Positions 9,514-21,840 of a stretch of DNA of 64,000 nucleotides are shown here, in pieces; within the stretch, counting starts at the first letter, position 1, and each line of letters starts with the position of its first letter. Position numbers and translations under genes: made by a program. Source of the stretch: Gallionellaceae bacterium (GTDB lineage Bacteria; Pseudomonadota; Gammaproteobacteria; Burkholderiales; Gallionellaceae); NCBI GenBank assembly GCA_019753125.1, contig JAIELH010000056.1:1-64000 (forward strand), given 5' to 3'. Below the pieces are notes generated by a model. That model had not been told where the DNA came from. It worked only from the letters and a program-made list of their open reading frames with translations, and made no database searches.

Positions 9514-10017
9514 ATGGCCCTCCTGAAGATTCTGCAGTACCCCGATGAACGCCTGCACAAAGTTGCCGCTAAAGTCGAACACATCAATCCGGCAATCCGC
9601 AAACTGGCGCGCGACATGGCTGAAACAATGTATGCCGCCCCCGGGGTGGGCTTGGCAGCCACGCAAGTGGATGTCCATATGCAAATTATAGTGGTGGATG
9701 TATCCGATACACACGATCAATTGATGCTGTTCATCAACCCGGAGATCATCGCCAGCAGCGGTGAGGAAGAATGCGAGGAGGGGTGTCTGTCGGTGCCCGG
9801 TATTTATGAAAATGTACGCCGTGCGGAAAAAGTGACCGTGCGCGCCCTTAATGAAAACGGTGAATCATTCACACTTGAGGCCGATGGCTTCCTGGCAGTC
9901 TGCATTCAGCATGAGATGGATCACCTGCGTGGCAAAGTGTTTGTCGAATACCTGTCACAACTCAAACAAACGCGCATCCGCGCCAAACTGAAAAAACGCT
10001 TGCGCGAGACACTTTGA
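9514..10017 (+). CDS. def: Peptide deformylase
   Basis: Removes the formyl group from the initiator Met of new proteins. All three family motifs are present in 167 residues: [16 protein letters not shown] with the metal-binding Cys, and QHEMDHLRG with the two metal-binding His and the catalytic Glu. It heads def-fmt-rsmB, the usual order. It starts after TTAAGGAAAGCG, a good ribosome binding site. Confidence 0.98.
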   Translation: MALLKILQYPDERLHKVAAKVEHINPAIRKLARDMAETMYAAPGVGLAATQVDVHMQIIVVDVSDTHDQLMLFINPEIIASSGEEECEEGCLSVPGIYENVRRAEKVTVRALNENGESFTLEADGFLAVCIQHEMDHLRGKVFVEYLSQLKQTRIRAKLKKRLRETL

Positions 10018-10076
10018 GCCGCCACATAACTGCCGTTTCGCCGAGTTGTGCAACGCTTTGTTAGATCAAATCCATT

Positions 10077-11021
10077 ATGAAAATAATCTTTGCCGGAACA
10101 CCGCAGTTCGCCGCCAGCGCCTTGGCTGCATTGCTTAGTGAACATCAGGTCGTTGCGGTGCTTACTCAGCCTGATCGCCCTTCCGGGCGCGGAATGCAAC
10201 TCACCGCCAGCCCGGTGAAACAGCTAGCCCTACAGCACGGCCTGCCGGTTCTACAGCCCGCCACTTTGAAAACAGAAGAAGCCCGGCATTCGATAGCTGT
10301 TCTGCAAGCCGACGTGATGATCGTGGCCGCTTACGGATTGATACTGCCGAAACCGGTGCTACAATTGCCGCGCCATGGTTGCCTGAACATCCATGCCTCA
10401 CTGTTGCCGCGCTGGCGCGGAGCTGCACCGATACAACGCGCGATTCTGGCCGGCGATCATGAAACAGGTGTCACGATCATGCAAATGGATGAAGGCCTGG
10501 ATACCGGCGATATGTTGCTGCGGCACACTTGCCCGATTGAGAAGAGCGACACCGCACAAACCCTGCAGGACAAGCTGGCTGCAATTGGAGCGGCGAGCAT
10601 CCTCGAAGCATTGCGCCTGCTACAGGAAGGGCATTTGGTGCCGATCAAGCAAGACAATAATTTGGCAAGTTACGCCCCCAAACTGCTCAAAAGTGAAGCG
10701 CAAATCGACTGGCGGCAAGACGCTCAGCAAATCGAACGTGCGGTGCGCGCCTACAACCCTTTTCCGGTATGCCATACTCATTTCAACGGTGCCACAATAA
10801 AAATATGGCAGGCCAGTCTATGCGCCGATATACAAGGCGAACCCGGCAGGGTGATGGCTGTAGACAAGCAAGGCATCATAGTCGCTTGTGGCAAAGATGC
10901 GTTGCGCCTGGAGGTACTGCAACGCTCCGGCGGCAAGGCACAACCCGTTGCACAGTTTCTGCAATCGATACCTGCCAAGGCTGGTGATATGTTTTCAAAT
11001 CCAATTATTAGTGAACGCTGA
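10077..11021 (+). CDS. fmt: Methionyl-tRNA formyltransferase
   Basis: Formylates Met-tRNA(fMet) with 10-formyl-THF, the counterpart of def. It has 314 residues, the normal length. The N-terminal formyltransferase domain shows IIFAGTPQFAA, the LPRHGCLNIHASLLPRWRGAAPIQRA active-site region (split here: NIHASLLPRWRG, with the catalytic Asn and His) and MDEGLDTGDML. The C-terminal tRNA-binding domain follows. The end overlaps the start of rsmB by 11 bases, so the two are translationally coupled. Confidence 0.98.
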   Translation: MKIIFAGTPQFAASALAALLSEHQVVAVLTQPDRPSGRGMQLTASPVKQLALQHGLPVLQPATLKTEEARHSIAVLQADVMIVAAYGLILPKPVLQLPRHGCLNIHASLLPRWRGAAPIQRAILAGDHETGVTIMQMDEGLDTGDMLLRHTCPIEKSDTAQTLQDKLAAIGAASILEALRLLQEGHLVPIKQDNNLASYAPKLLKSEAQIDWRQDAQQIERAVRAYNPFPVCHTHFNGATIKIWQASLCADIQGEPGRVMAVDKQGIIVACGKDALRLEVLQRSGGKAQPVAQFLQSIPAKAGDMFSNPIISER

Positions 11022-12321
11022 CTTGCAACATATCCAGCTTGCCGCCTCCAACGTCGTTCAGCAAGTGCTGACGAATGGGCGCAACCTGAATCAGGCGCTG
11101 GACGAATCGTTGCGCCGGAAATCGGCCTGGACACCAGCGCAACGTGCCGCTCTTCAGGACTTGAGCTATGGCACATTGCGGTTTTATGGACAATTAAACG
11201 CAATATTAGGCCTGCTGCTGCATAAACCACTGACAGATGAACGGCTGCGCTATTTGCTGCTGGTTGCGCTGTACCAATTGCAATACAGCAAAGCGGCGCA
11301 ACATGCGATAGTCGATCATGCAGTGCGCGCCGCACAAATGTTGAATCCACGCGCGAGCGGGTTAGTAAACGCCAGCTTGCGTAATTTTCTGCGCAAACAG
11401 GCCGGCTTACTCAAGCAGGCAGCGCATCATGCAGAGGGGCAATACAATCATCCGCAATGGTGGATCGATAAGCTGCAAGCTCAGTATGGCGAGCGCAGCA
11501 CTGCCATACTGGAAGCAGGCAATCAACGCCCGCCGATGATATTGCGCATCAATCAGCGGCGTGGCACTGCAGCAGGTTATCTGGCACTGCTATCTCAACA
11601 GGAGGGCGAACTCCAAAATTTGGCTGCCCGCCTGATCGAGCCGGGTGCGCTGCAATTAGACAAGCCGGTGCCGGTAGACCGGCTGCCTGGCTTCTTTGAT
11701 GGCATGGTTTCTGTACAGGATGCCGGTGCGCAATATGCAGCGCACTTGCTGGACCTGCATGATGGCATGCGCGTGCTGGATGCCTGTGCCGCGCCGGGCG
11801 GCAAGACCGCGCATATCTTGGAGCGCGCCACAGTCGAAATGGTCGCTGTAGACAAAGATGAACAGCGCTTGCAGCGCGTCAACGAAAATTTGCAGCGCTT
11901 GGGTTTAACGGCAAAATTGATAGCCGGTGATGCCGCACAACCAGGTGCATGGTGGGATGGCCGGTTGTTCGAACGCATCCTCGCCGATGTGCCATGCTCG
12001 GCCTCCGGCGTGGTGCGCCGCCACCCTGATATCAAATGGTTGCGCCGCAGCGCCGATATCGTGGGTTTTGCCGCGCAACAACTTGCCATCTTGCTGGCGT
12101 TATGGCCGTTGCTGGCGCAAGACGGTAAATTGCTCTATGCCACCTGTTCGGTCTTCCGCCAGGAAAATGAACAAGTGATTGCGGCATTCCTGGCGCAGCG
12201 GCCGGATGCACAGCGCTTGCCTATAAGCCTGCCGGATGACAGCTCAGGGCAATTGCTGCCCAATGAGCAACATGATGGATTTTTTTATGCTCTGTTGCAC
12301 AAGCCAGCCGAAGCAACATAA
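11011..12321 (+). CDS. rsmB: 16S rRNA m5C967 methyltransferase
   Basis: RsmB methylates C967 of 16S rRNA. The N-terminal NusB-like domain (about 1-140) is followed by a Rossmann methyltransferase domain with DACAAPGGKTAHILE for SAM binding, the ADVPCSASGVVRRHPD motif IV Cys, and the catalytic Cys in LLYATCSVFRQENE. I chose the GTG at 11011, which gives 436 residues, close to the family's usual 430, and overlaps fmt. A longer upstream frame runs inside fmt and is unlikely. The gene ends 25 bases before a strong terminator. Confidence 0.96.
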   Translation: MNADLQHIQLAASNVVQQVLTNGRNLNQALDESLRRKSAWTPAQRAALQDLSYGTLRFYGQLNAILGLLLHKPLTDERLRYLLLVALYQLQYSKAAQHAIVDHAVRAAQMLNPRASGLVNASLRNFLRKQAGLLKQAAHHAEGQYNHPQWWIDKLQAQYGERSTAILEAGNQRPPMILRINQRRGTAAGYLALLSQQEGELQNLAARLIEPGALQLDKPVPVDRLPGFFDGMVSVQDAGAQYAAHLLDLHDGMRVLDACAAPGGKTAHILERATVEMVAVDKDEQRLQRVNENLQRLGLTAKLIAGDAAQPGAWWDGRLFERILADVPCSASGVVRRHPDIKWLRRSADIVGFAAQQLAILLALWPLLAQDGKLLYATCSVFRQENEQVIAAFLAQRPDAQRLPISLPDDSSGQLLPNEQHDGFFYALLHKPAEAT

Positions 12322-12346
12322 AAATCTTTTTGCTTGCGCATGAAAC

Positions 12347-12372
12347 AAAAAAGCAGCCAAAGCTGCTTTTTT
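12347..12372. terminator. Bidirectional rho-independent terminator
   Basis: A hairpin with a seven-pair AAGCAGC/GCTGCTT core around a short CAAA loop is flanked by A runs on the left and T runs on the right. Read from either strand it ends in a U tract. It lies between the convergent rsmB and atpC genes and can stop both. Confidence 0.87.
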
Positions 12373-12392
12373 GTGTTTGCTGCCGCTTGAAT

Positions 12393-12821
12393 TTAATGCC
12401 CCGCTTGTTTGCGCAAGTGCTGGATTGCACGCAACTGGGCAATCGCCTCCAGCAACTCGGCCTGTGCTTGCGCGTAATCGATATCGGAGGTGCGATTTTT
12501 CATCGCTTCTTCCGCTGCATGCTTTGCTTCCAACGCACGGGCCTCATCAAGGTCGCCGCCGCGTATCGCGGTGTCGGCCAAGATAGTGACAATGCTGGGT
12601 TGCACCTCCAGCATACCGCCCGAAACGTAGATGAGCTCTTCGCGTTCCTGATCCGGGCACTTGATCCTGACCGAGCCAGGTTTGATGCGCGTCATCAGTG
12701 CAGTATGGCGCGGATAAATACCCAGCTCACCCATTTCACCGGGAACCACGACCACTTCAGCCAGCCCGGAAAAAATGGATTCTTCCGCGCTAACTACGTC
12801 GACATGTACGGTCATAGCCAT
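12393..12821 (-). CDS. atpC: ATP synthase F1 epsilon subunit
   Basis: The epsilon subunit (142 residues) sits in the rotor stalk and inhibits ATP hydrolysis. The N-terminal beta-sandwich is clear ([35 protein letters not shown]) and the C-terminal two helices follow ([12 protein letters not shown]). It is the last gene of the atp operon, 15 bases after atpD, and ends just before the shared terminator. Confidence 0.97.
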   Translation of the reverse strand: MAMTVHVDVVSAEESIFSGLAEVVVVPGEMGELGIYPRHTALMTRIKPGSVRIKCPDQEREELIYVSGGMLEVQPSIVTILADTAIRGGDLDEARALEAKHAAEEAMKNRTSDIDYAQAQAELLEAIAQLRAIQHLRKQAGH

Positions 12822-12836
12822 CAGATTTCCCTTCGA

Positions 12837-14255
<1,419 letters not shown>

Positions 14256-14282
14256 TTAATTTTTAATTCGCATCTGGTTTCA

Positions 14283-14395
14283 ATCAGCCAACCGCTGCCG
14301 CATCTTTAAGATTTGGTCTCGCCATAACGTTCGCCATGCTCACATTAGTCTCGCCCAATCTTATGCAGCCGCGCCATCAGCCAACCGCTGCCGCA
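14283..14395. repeat. 20-bp direct repeat of the atpG 3' end
   Basis: Twenty bases at 14376-14395, covering the last six codons and stop of atpG, recur exactly at 14283-14302 in the atpG-atpD gap. Between the copies lie inverted heptamers at 14307-14313 and 14357-14363 (TAAGATT and AATCTTA) that could form a stem. It looks like the remnant of a local duplication; function is unknown. Confidence 0.8.
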
Positions 14396-15243
14396 CCGCC
14401 GACGATTTCTGAAATTTCGCGGGTGATGGCAGCTTGACGCGCCTTGTTGTAAACCAGCTTGAGCTCGCCAATCACGCTCTTGGCATTATCGGATGCGGCC
14501 TTCATCGCCACCATACGCGCACTTTGTTCGGACGCCACGTTTTCCACGACCGCCTGATAAACCAGGGACTCGATATAACGCACCAACAGCTCGTTAATGA
14601 CCTCTTTGGCATCCGGCTCGTAGATATAGTCCCAGCTACCCTCCGCAGTCCCAACCTGATTGCTGGTGAGCGGCAGCAATTGCTCGACGCGCGGCTCCTG
14701 CTTCATGGTGTTGACGAAATGGTTGTAGCTCAGATGTATGGCATCGATTTCTCCTGCCACATAAGCATCCAGCATCACCTTCACTGCACCGATCAACTTC
14801 TCGATATGCGGCGTGTCGCCCAAACCGGTCATGTTGGATTTTACCTTGGCGCCGATGCGCGTCATAAAACCCAAACCCTTGTTGCCTATCGGACAAACCA
14901 GGATACCCTTGCCTTCGCCTTCCCAGGTTTTCATATGGCTCGTGGCAAGACGCAGAATGTTGGTATTCAGCCCACCACACAAGCCTTTATCTGAAGTAAC
15001 CACAATCAAGCCGACATTTTTAACCGCTCCGCGCTTCACCAGAAACGGATGCTTATACTCCGGATTGGCGCGTGACAAATGCGCTGCAACATTACGGATT
15101 TTTTCAGCGTAGGGGCGGGCTGCGCGCATACGTTCCTGCGCTTTGCGCATCTTGGCTGCGGCAACCATTTCCATGGCGCGCGTGATCTTGCGTGTATTTT
15201 CTACACTCTTGATTTTCGCGCGGATCTCTTTACTGCCAGCCAT
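14377..15243 (-). CDS. atpG: ATP synthase F1 gamma subunit
   Basis: Central rotor shaft subunit, 288 residues. The conserved N-terminal helix ([20 protein letters not shown], then [16 protein letters not shown]) and the C-terminal helix ([20 protein letters not shown], then [16 protein letters not shown]) are intact. The middle carries [10 protein letters not shown]. It starts 13 bases after the atpA stop. The 3' end is partly repeated downstream. Confidence 0.98.
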   Translation of the reverse strand: MAGSKEIRAKIKSVENTRKITRAMEMVAAAKMRKAQERMRAARPYAEKIRNVAAHLSRANPEYKHPFLVKRGAVKNVGLIVVTSDKGLCGGLNTNILRLATSHMKTWEGEGKGILVCPIGNKGLGFMTRIGAKVKSNMTGLGDTPHIEKLIGAVKVMLDAYVAGEIDAIHLSYNHFVNTMKQEPRVEQLLPLTSNQVGTAEGSWDYIYEPDAKEVINELLVRYIESLVYQAVVENVASEQSARMVAMKAASDNAKSVIGELKLVYNKARQAAITREISEIVGGAAAVG

Positions 15244-15256
15244 CTCTCACCCCGCC

Positions 15257-16798
15257 TTAATAAACAGCCGTCGTCTTGAATTTCTCGATTGCTGCGGCCA
15301 TCAGTTTTTCATTATCCGCACTCAATTCCTTGGTGGATTCAATCGCGTCCATCAAGCTCTTGTTATTGGATTTCAGGTAAGCATGCAACGCCGATTCAAA
15401 TGCCAGCGCCTTGGGTACGGGCACATCGTCAAAATAGCCTTTATTGACGGAGAGCAGCGTGACGGCCATTTCGGCAACAGACAGCGGACAGTATTGCAAC
15501 TGCTTCATCAGTTCGGTTACCAGGCGGCCGCGTTCCAACTGCTTGCGGGTAGCCTCATCCAGATCGGAAGCAAACTGCGCAAACGCCGCCAATTCACGAT
15601 ACTGCGCCAATGCCAGACGCACACCGCCACCCAGCTTCTTGATGACTTTGGTCTGTGCCGCACCACCCACGCGAGACACCGAAACACCGGCGTTGATCGC
15701 GGGGCGGATACCGGCATTGAACAAGTCCGTTTCCAGAAATATCTGGCCATCGGTAATCGAAATCACGTTGGTCGGCACGAACGCGGACACGTCACCGGCT
15801 TGCGTTTCAATGATCGGCAATGCGGTCAGCGAACCCGTCTTTCCTTTGACCTCACCCTTGGTGAACGCTTCCACGTATTCGGCATTCACGCGCGCTGCGC
15901 GCTCCAGCAAACGCGAGTGCAGATAGAACACGTCGCCCGGATAGGCTTCACGGCCCGGCGGACGGCGCAGCAACAGGGAAATCTGACGATAAGCCCAGGC
16001 CTGCTTGGTCAAATCGTCGTAAACAATCAAGGCATCCTGGCCGCGATCGCGGAAGTATTCGCCCATCGTGCAACCGGCATAAGGCGCCAGAAACTGCATT
16101 GCGGCAGAATCGGAAGCGGTCGCGGCAACCACGATCGTATAGCCCAGCGCGCCATGCTCTTCCAGTTTGCGCACTACGTTGGCGATGGTCGAGGCCTTTT
16201 GCCCAACTGCCACGTACACGCAGGTCATATTCTGACCCTTCTGGTTGATGATCGCATCCACCGCAACGGCCGTCTTGCCGGTCTGGCGGTCGCCGATGAT
16301 CAGCTCACGCTGGCCGCGGCCAATCGGAACCATCGAGTCGATCGACTTCAGACCAGTTTGCACTGGCTGGTCAACGGACTTACGCGCAATCACGCCCGGT
16401 GCGACTTTTTCGATCTTGTCGGTCATCTTGGCATTGATTGGCCCCTTGCCGTCGATCGGCTGGCCCAATGCATTAACTACGCGACCGCACAATTCCGGGC
16501 CGACCGGCACTTCCAGAATACGCCCGGTACACTTGACCGTGTCGCCTTCGGTAATATGCTCATACTCACCGAGCACCACCGCGCCGACCGAGTCACGCTC
16601 GAGGTTCAGCGCCAAGCCGAATGTGTTGCCGGGGAATTCCAGCATTTCACCTTGCATCACGTCAGACAAACCGTGCACGCGAACGATACCGTCTGTCACG
16701 CTGACCACGGTGCCTTCGGTGCGCGCTTGCGTCAGCGCCTCAAAGTTATCGATGCGGTTACGAATCAAATTGCTTATTTCAGAAGGGTTGAGCTTCAT
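15257..16798 (-). CDS. atpA: ATP synthase F1 alpha subunit
   Basis: Non-catalytic nucleotide-binding alpha subunit, 513 residues as in E. coli. The Walker A motif is [15 protein letters not shown]. The signature [17 protein letters not shown] and the N-terminal [14 protein letters not shown] are present. It lies 30 bases after atpH. Long open frames on the opposite strand here are codon-bias shadows. Confidence 0.99.
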   Translation of the reverse strand: MKLNPSEISNLIRNRIDNFEALTQARTEGTVVSVTDGIVRVHGLSDVMQGEMLEFPGNTFGLALNLERDSVGAVVLGEYEHITEGDTVKCTGRILEVPVGPELCGRVVNALGQPIDGKGPINAKMTDKIEKVAPGVIARKSVDQPVQTGLKSIDSMVPIGRGQRELIIGDRQTGKTAVAVDAIINQKGQNMTCVYVAVGQKASTIANVVRKLEEHGALGYTIVVAATASDSAAMQFLAPYAGCTMGEYFRDRGQDALIVYDDLTKQAWAYRQISLLLRRPPGREAYPGDVFYLHSRLLERAARVNAEYVEAFTKGEVKGKTGSLTALPIIETQAGDVSAFVPTNVISITDGQIFLETDLFNAGIRPAINAGVSVSRVGGAAQTKVIKKLGGGVRLALAQYRELAAFAQFASDLDEATRKQLERGRLVTELMKQLQYCPLSVAEMAVTLLSVNKGYFDDVPVPKALAFESALHAYLKSNNKSLMDAIESTKELSADNEKLMAAAIEKFKTTAVY

Positions 16799-16828
16799 CG
16801 GAATTTCCTTATCTTGATAAATCCATTA

Positions 16829-17362
16829 TCAGGCCAGAGCGTTTGCCATTTCGCCGAGACGGGTGCGCGCAGAACCATCGATCACCTTGTCTCCGGCACG
16901 AATGACCACTCCGCCCAGCAATTCTTTATTGATTTTACAAACCAGTTTGATTTCGCGCCCCAAACGCGCTTTCAGCGAACTGACAATTTTTTCCTGTTGC
17001 GCAACGGATAGCTCGAATGCAGAATCCACCACCACGTTTACGGTTCTTTCAGCCTCCGCACGCAGCGCTTCATAGATTGCGGCAATTTCAGGAAGCATCA
17101 GCAGGCGCTGATTGTCTACCAGCACCCTGGCAAAATTACGTTGCTGCACCGTTGCTTGCCCGCCCAGCAAACCGTCCATCAGACTTTCGAGCTGCGCCTT
17201 GGCAACCCTTGGGCTGCTGACCACGGCACGAACCTCCGGATGATTGACCGCCTCGGCAAGAGATACCAGCACCTCCGACCAGCCTTTCAAATCCGCCAGT
17301 TTCTGCGCTTCTTCAAAAGCTGCCTGGGCATACGGACGAGCAATGGTAATGGCTTCGGACAT
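16829..17362 (-). CDS. atpH: ATP synthase F1 delta subunit
   Basis: Delta subunit (177 residues) joins F1 to the peripheral stalk. The N-terminus (ITIARPYAQAAFEEAQ) and the C-terminal GGVVIRAGDKVIDGSARTRL are typical of OSCP/delta proteins. The gene starts 5 bases after atpF and belongs to the atp operon. Confidence 0.97.
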   Translation of the reverse strand: MSEAITIARPYAQAAFEEAQKLADLKGWSEVLVSLAEAVNHPEVRAVVSSPRVAKAQLESLMDGLLGGQATVQQRNFARVLVDNQRLLMLPEIAAIYEALRAEAERTVNVVVDSAFELSVAQQEKIVSSLKARLGREIKLVCKINKELLGGVVIRAGDKVIDGSARTRLGEMANALA

Positions 17363-17367
17363 GGCTT

Positions 17368-17838
17368 TTAGATTTCCGCAACGAGTTTATCGAGCAGGTC
17401 GTTATGCGCCTTGGCGTCAATTTCACGACCGAGGATTTTACCTGCACCGGCAAGCGCGATTGCCGACACTTGCGTGCGCAATTGCTCCTTGGCGCGAAAC
17501 ACTTCCTGATCAATTTCAGCCTTGGCTCCGGCAATGATGCGGTCGCCTTCCACCTTGGCCTGCACCTTGGCAGCCTCGATGATCTCACCGGCGCGCTTTT
17601 CACCGTTAGTCACAATTTCGCCGGCTTTTTCTTTTGCTTCACGCAAAATCTCTGCCGAGCGTTTGGCTGCCATCTCCAAATCATGCTTTGCACGTTCCGC
17701 ATCCGCCAATCCATCGGCAATTTGCTTCTTGCGTTGATCCAGCGCCGCCATGATGGGTGTCCAGACAAACTTCATGCAGAACCACACAAACAGTGCGAAC
17801 ATGATCGTCTGGGCGAGAAGAGTTGCATTGATATTCAT
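17368..17838 (-). CDS. atpF: ATP synthase Fo b subunit
   Basis: Peripheral stalk subunit, 156 residues. One N-terminal membrane helix (LLAQTIMFALFVWFCMKFVW) is followed by a long charged helix that dimerises and binds delta. The length matches E. coli b. It lies 44 bases after atpE. Confidence 0.97.
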   Translation of the reverse strand: MNINATLLAQTIMFALFVWFCMKFVWTPIMAALDQRKKQIADGLADAERAKHDLEMAAKRSAEILREAKEKAGEIVTNGEKRAGEIIEAAKVQAKVEGDRIIAGAKAEIDQEVFRAKEQLRTQVSAIALAGAGKILGREIDAKAHNDLLDKLVAEI

Positions 17839-17882
17839 GCAAGCTACCTTTCCTGAGTTATGCGTTGTCGCTTAATGAAAAA

Positions 17883-18125
<243 letters not shown>

Positions 18126-18174
18126 TTATTTCTCCTGGTTAATAAAAGTAAAGTTAATGAAATCGATATTATTT

Positions 18175-19044
<870 letters not shown>

Positions 19045-19078
19045 TCACTATCTCACGTCTTTGAATTACTGATAAATA

Positions 19079-19130
19079 ATCGGGCTATTAACAGCACCGC
19101 TTGAATCGGGCTATTAACAGCACCGCTTGA
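19079..19130. repeat. 26-bp tandem duplication at the atpI 3' end
   Basis: Two exact 26-base copies lie head to tail at 19079-19104 and 19105-19130. Because 26 is not a multiple of three, the second copy shifts the atpI frame. In one copy the codons read QAVLLIAR in the present atpI frame; in the other they read the same peptide in the frame that continues to a stop at 19053. Confidence 0.95.
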
Positions 19131-19546
19131 CCCATCACAAAACCACCTAATACCGCAGGTGGCGATAATCTTAGTAGTGCCAGACATAAACCAAGGAGCA
19201 CAACAACAATCAGAAATCTTTCGGCAGCGTAAAAATACATAAGCCGCAATTGAATGTGCGTGTCTTGCGCAGAATGCAACGCCGCTCTGGACATTCGCCA
19301 AGCCAGCATTGCACCATTGAGAACGGATATACCCCCCCCACTCAATACCGCTGCCGTTAATTGCAGCGCACCCTCCATGCCATAAGTGAAGCCCCCAGCA
19401 GCCAGTACCGCCACGATTTGCAGCCAGACCACTTGACGCGCTATTCTTTTTTCCTTGGCTTCGGCAACGAAAAGCTTTGAAATAATAGCGGTGTTTTCCG
19501 CCAATGTCAAACTTCGTTGCGACTCATCGTCGGCAACCTTGCTCAC
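19088..19546 (-). CDS. atpI: AtpI-like protein with C-terminus changed by duplication
   Basis: Small membrane protein (152 residues) encoded just before atpB, as AtpI usually is; AtpI proteins help c-ring assembly or ion uptake. Hydrophobic helices are seen at about 43-60, 65-85, 105-125 and 130-147. The GTG start overlaps the parB stop by one base (TAGTG). The last residues read RFKRCC because of a 26-bp tandem duplication; without it the protein would end LLIARLFISNSKT at a stop at 19053, giving about 155 residues. The altered tail follows the last helix, so function may survive. Confidence 0.85.
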   Translation of the reverse strand: MSKVADDESQRSLTLAENTAIISKLFVAEAKEKRIARQVVWLQIVAVLAAGGFTYGMEGALQLTAAVLSGGGISVLNGAMLAWRMSRAALHSAQDTHIQLRLMYFYAAERFLIVVVLLGLCLALLRLSPPAVLGGFVMGQAVLLIARFKRCC

Positions 19547-20409
19547 TATTTCGCCTTTTTAAGCTTGTTCAGGAACTCATCCAGCTGGTCATGGTTCATG
19601 TATTCAATAATCAGCTTCCCCGCGCCTTTATTGCCTGGCTTGATTTCCACGCGCGTTCCGAGAACGGCACTCATTTCTTCCTGCAATCGCTGCGTATCAC
19701 GGCTGGGTTTGTGTGTTTTTTTATGCTTGATTCGTTCTGGTTCGCCGGTTTGCTTCTGCACGAGCCTTTCCGCTTCGCGCACCGACAATCCGTCCAGCAC
19801 GATTTTATTGGCGAGCAGCACCTGCTGGGCATTCTCCAAGGACAACAAGGCACGCGCATGCCCCATATCCAGCCTGTTTTCCATCAGCATGTCCTGTACC
19901 GCCTGCGGCAACTTGAGCAGCCTCAACAGGTTGCTGGCGGCGCTACGAGAACGCCCTACCGCTTCCGCAGCGACTTGGTGGGTCATTTTGAATTCATCGA
20001 TCAAACGCTGGAGGCCTATCGCCTCCTCCAGCGGATTCAGGTTCTCACGCTGTATGTTTTCAATCAGCGCCATCGCCAATGCCGCATTGTCCGTGACGCT
20101 GCGCACCAGCACCGGCACATGGGTTAATCCCGCCAATTGCGCGGCACGCCAACGCCGTTCACCGGCAATAATTTCATAACTATTATCTGCAAGCTGGCGC
20201 ACCAAAATCGGCTGCATTACTCCCTGCGCCTTGATTGATGCCGCCAAATCATTCAGCGAAGCCTGATCCATGTGCGAACGCGGCTGATATTTGCCCGGCT
20301 TGAGCAACGCCACGTTCAAATCACGCATCACCTCATCTTTTTCGTTTTTTCCGCCTGACAACAATGCGTCCAGACCACGCCCCAAACCCTTGTGTATTTT
20401 TGTTGCCAT
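19546..20409 (-). CDS. parB: Chromosome partitioning protein ParB
   Basis: ParB (287 residues) is a CTPase that binds parS and spreads along DNA. It has the N-terminal GRGLDALLSG, the CTP-binding GERRWRAAQLAG, the ALIENIQRENLNPLEEA box, and a helix-turn-helix (THQVAAEAVGRSRSAASNLL). The C-terminal dimerisation segment ends ELDEFLNKLKKAK-like. Two consensus parS sites occur nearby, at 23.8 and 30.4 kb. It lies 10 bases after parA. Confidence 0.98.
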   Translation of the reverse strand: MATKIHKGLGRGLDALLSGGKNEKDEVMRDLNVALLKPGKYQPRSHMDQASLNDLAASIKAQGVMQPILVRQLADNSYEIIAGERRWRAAQLAGLTHVPVLVRSVTDNAALAMALIENIQRENLNPLEEAIGLQRLIDEFKMTHQVAAEAVGRSRSAASNLLRLLKLPQAVQDMLMENRLDMGHARALLSLENAQQVLLANKIVLDGLSVREAERLVQKQTGEPERIKHKKTHKPSRDTQRLQEEMSAVLGTRVEIKPGNKGAGKLIIEYMNHDQLDEFLNKLKKAK

Positions 20410-20419
20410 GATTGCTTCC

Positions 20420-21202
20420 TTATGCCGTTGCGGCAGTTTGTGCCGCGTTGTTTAACAATTCTCCGGCCAGCGCCAGATAGGCCTGCGTTCCTTTGGACAA
20501 TTTGTCGTGGTACAGCACCGGCACTCCATAGCTGGGCGCTTCCGCCAAGCGCACGTTACGCGGAATCACGGTGCGGTACACTTTGTTGCCAAAATGCTCC
20601 AGCAATTGGTCTGAAACCTGTTGCGCCAGGCTATTGCGCGGATCAAACATCGTGCGCAGCAACCCTTCGATTTCCAGATCAGGATTCAGGCTGGCGCGTA
20701 CTTTGCGGATGGTGTTCACCAGATCGCTCAACCCTTCCAGCGCATAGTATTCGCATTGCATCGGAATCATCACCGACCTGGCCGCGCACAAGCCATTCAA
20801 TGTCAGCAAATTCAAGGCGGGCGGACAATCGATCAGCACAAAGTCGTACTCCGCTGCAACTTGCCGCAACGCATCGCGCAACCGCGTTTCCCGATGCGCC
20901 AAATCAACCAGTTCGACTTCCGCTCCGGCCAAATCGCGATTAGCGGCCAACAGATCATATTTTCCAGCCTCCGAGCGCACCCGTGCCTCAGCGACTGTTT
21001 TACTACCCAGCAAAACATCGTAAACGCTGGCCTGCAAGTCGCGTTTGTCGATACCGCTACCCATCGTAGCGTTGCCTTGCGGATCAAGGTCAATCAGCAA
21101 CACACGCTGCCTGGTTGCTGCCAGGCTGGCAGCCAAATTCACCGTGGTTGTGGTTTTTCCCACGCCGCCCTTCTGGTTGGTTACAGCCAATATCCTCGTC
21201 AT
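20420..21202 (-). CDS. parA: Chromosome partitioning ATPase ParA
   Basis: Deviant Walker ATPase of 260 residues that moves ParB-bound origins. Visible motifs are NQKGGVGKTTTTVNLAA (deviant Walker A with the signature Lys), DLDPQGNATMG and FVLIDCPPALNLLT. The ATG overlaps the rsmG stop as ATGA. The order rsmG-parA-parB near the origin is typical of chromosomal par loci. Confidence 0.98.
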   Translation of the reverse strand: MTRILAVTNQKGGVGKTTTTVNLAASLAATRQRVLLIDLDPQGNATMGSGIDKRDLQASVYDVLLGSKTVAEARVRSEAGKYDLLAANRDLAGAEVELVDLAHRETRLRDALRQVAAEYDFVLIDCPPALNLLTLNGLCAARSVMIPMQCEYYALEGLSDLVNTIRKVRASLNPDLEIEGLLRTMFDPRNSLAQQVSDQLLEHFGNKVYRTVIPRNVRLAEAPSYGVPVLYHDKLSKGTQAYLALAGELLNNAAQTAATA

Positions 21203-21840
21203 CTTGCTTCGCTCCCCTTGCGTGTTGCAATTACCAGGCTTCGTGCCGCATGCAACCCCGGCACCCGTAACGGAATGATGCGCTCAATATAGTAATCGGC
21301 CGGCACATCAACCAACTCCTGCTCCGGCGCACCCTTCATTGCCGCCCAATGCCCGTGCGGCGCCATCAGGTGGCGAGTAACACAAAAAAACCCGCTCAAT
21401 TCCGTAAAGGCCCGCGAAATGATCCCATCGAACAGCTCTGCAGGCTGCCAATCTTCTATACGCGCGCAGTGAATGCTTGCATTTTGCAGCCCCAACTCGA
21501 TTATCGCCTGCTGTACAAAGCTGGTTTTTTTGCTGTTGCTATCCAACAACGTGAACTGCCAATCCGGCCGCGCAATCGCCAGCACCATGCCCGGCAAACC
21601 CGCTCCACAGCCTGCATCCAACCATCGCCCCGCCCACAAATATGGCAGCACTGCAAGGCTGTCGAGCAAGTGATGGCTCACCATCTGTTGCGGATTGCGA
21701 ATTGCGGTCAAGTTATAGACCTTGTTCCATTTATGCAGCAATGCCAGATAATCCAGCAATTTGTCCTGCACATCGGCACCCAGCGTTATCCCCATTTGTG
21801 CGATGCCGCTCTGCAGCTCTGCTGCCTGGCTTATGCGCAT
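21199..21840 (-). CDS. rsmG: 16S rRNA m7G527 methyltransferase
   Basis: RsmG/GidB (213 residues) methylates G527 of 16S rRNA. The SAM-binding motif is [17 protein letters not shown]; the YNLTAI segment before it is typical. It overlaps the mnmG end by 10 bases and the parA start by 4, so it is coupled to both. Confidence 0.97.
   Translation of the reverse strand: MRISQAAELQSGIAQMGITLGADVQDKLLDYLALLHKWNKVYNLTAIRNPQQMVSHHLLDSLAVLPYLWAGRWLDAGCGAGLPGMVLAIARPDWQFTLLDSNSKKTSFVQQAIIELGLQNASIHCARIEDWQPAELFDGIISRAFTELSGFFCVTRHLMAPHGHWAAMKGAPEQELVDVPADYYIERIIPLRVPGLHAARSLVIATRKGSEAR

Noticed and set aside
9414-9662. 83-residue N-terminal extension of the LysM protein
   Set aside because: The signal peptide begins exactly at the ATG at 9413 and the extension covers the def promoter region.
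15143-17011. 622-codon plus-strand frame over atpA and atpH
   Set aside because: It is antisense to clearly conserved ATP synthase genes; the frame is open because of codon bias.
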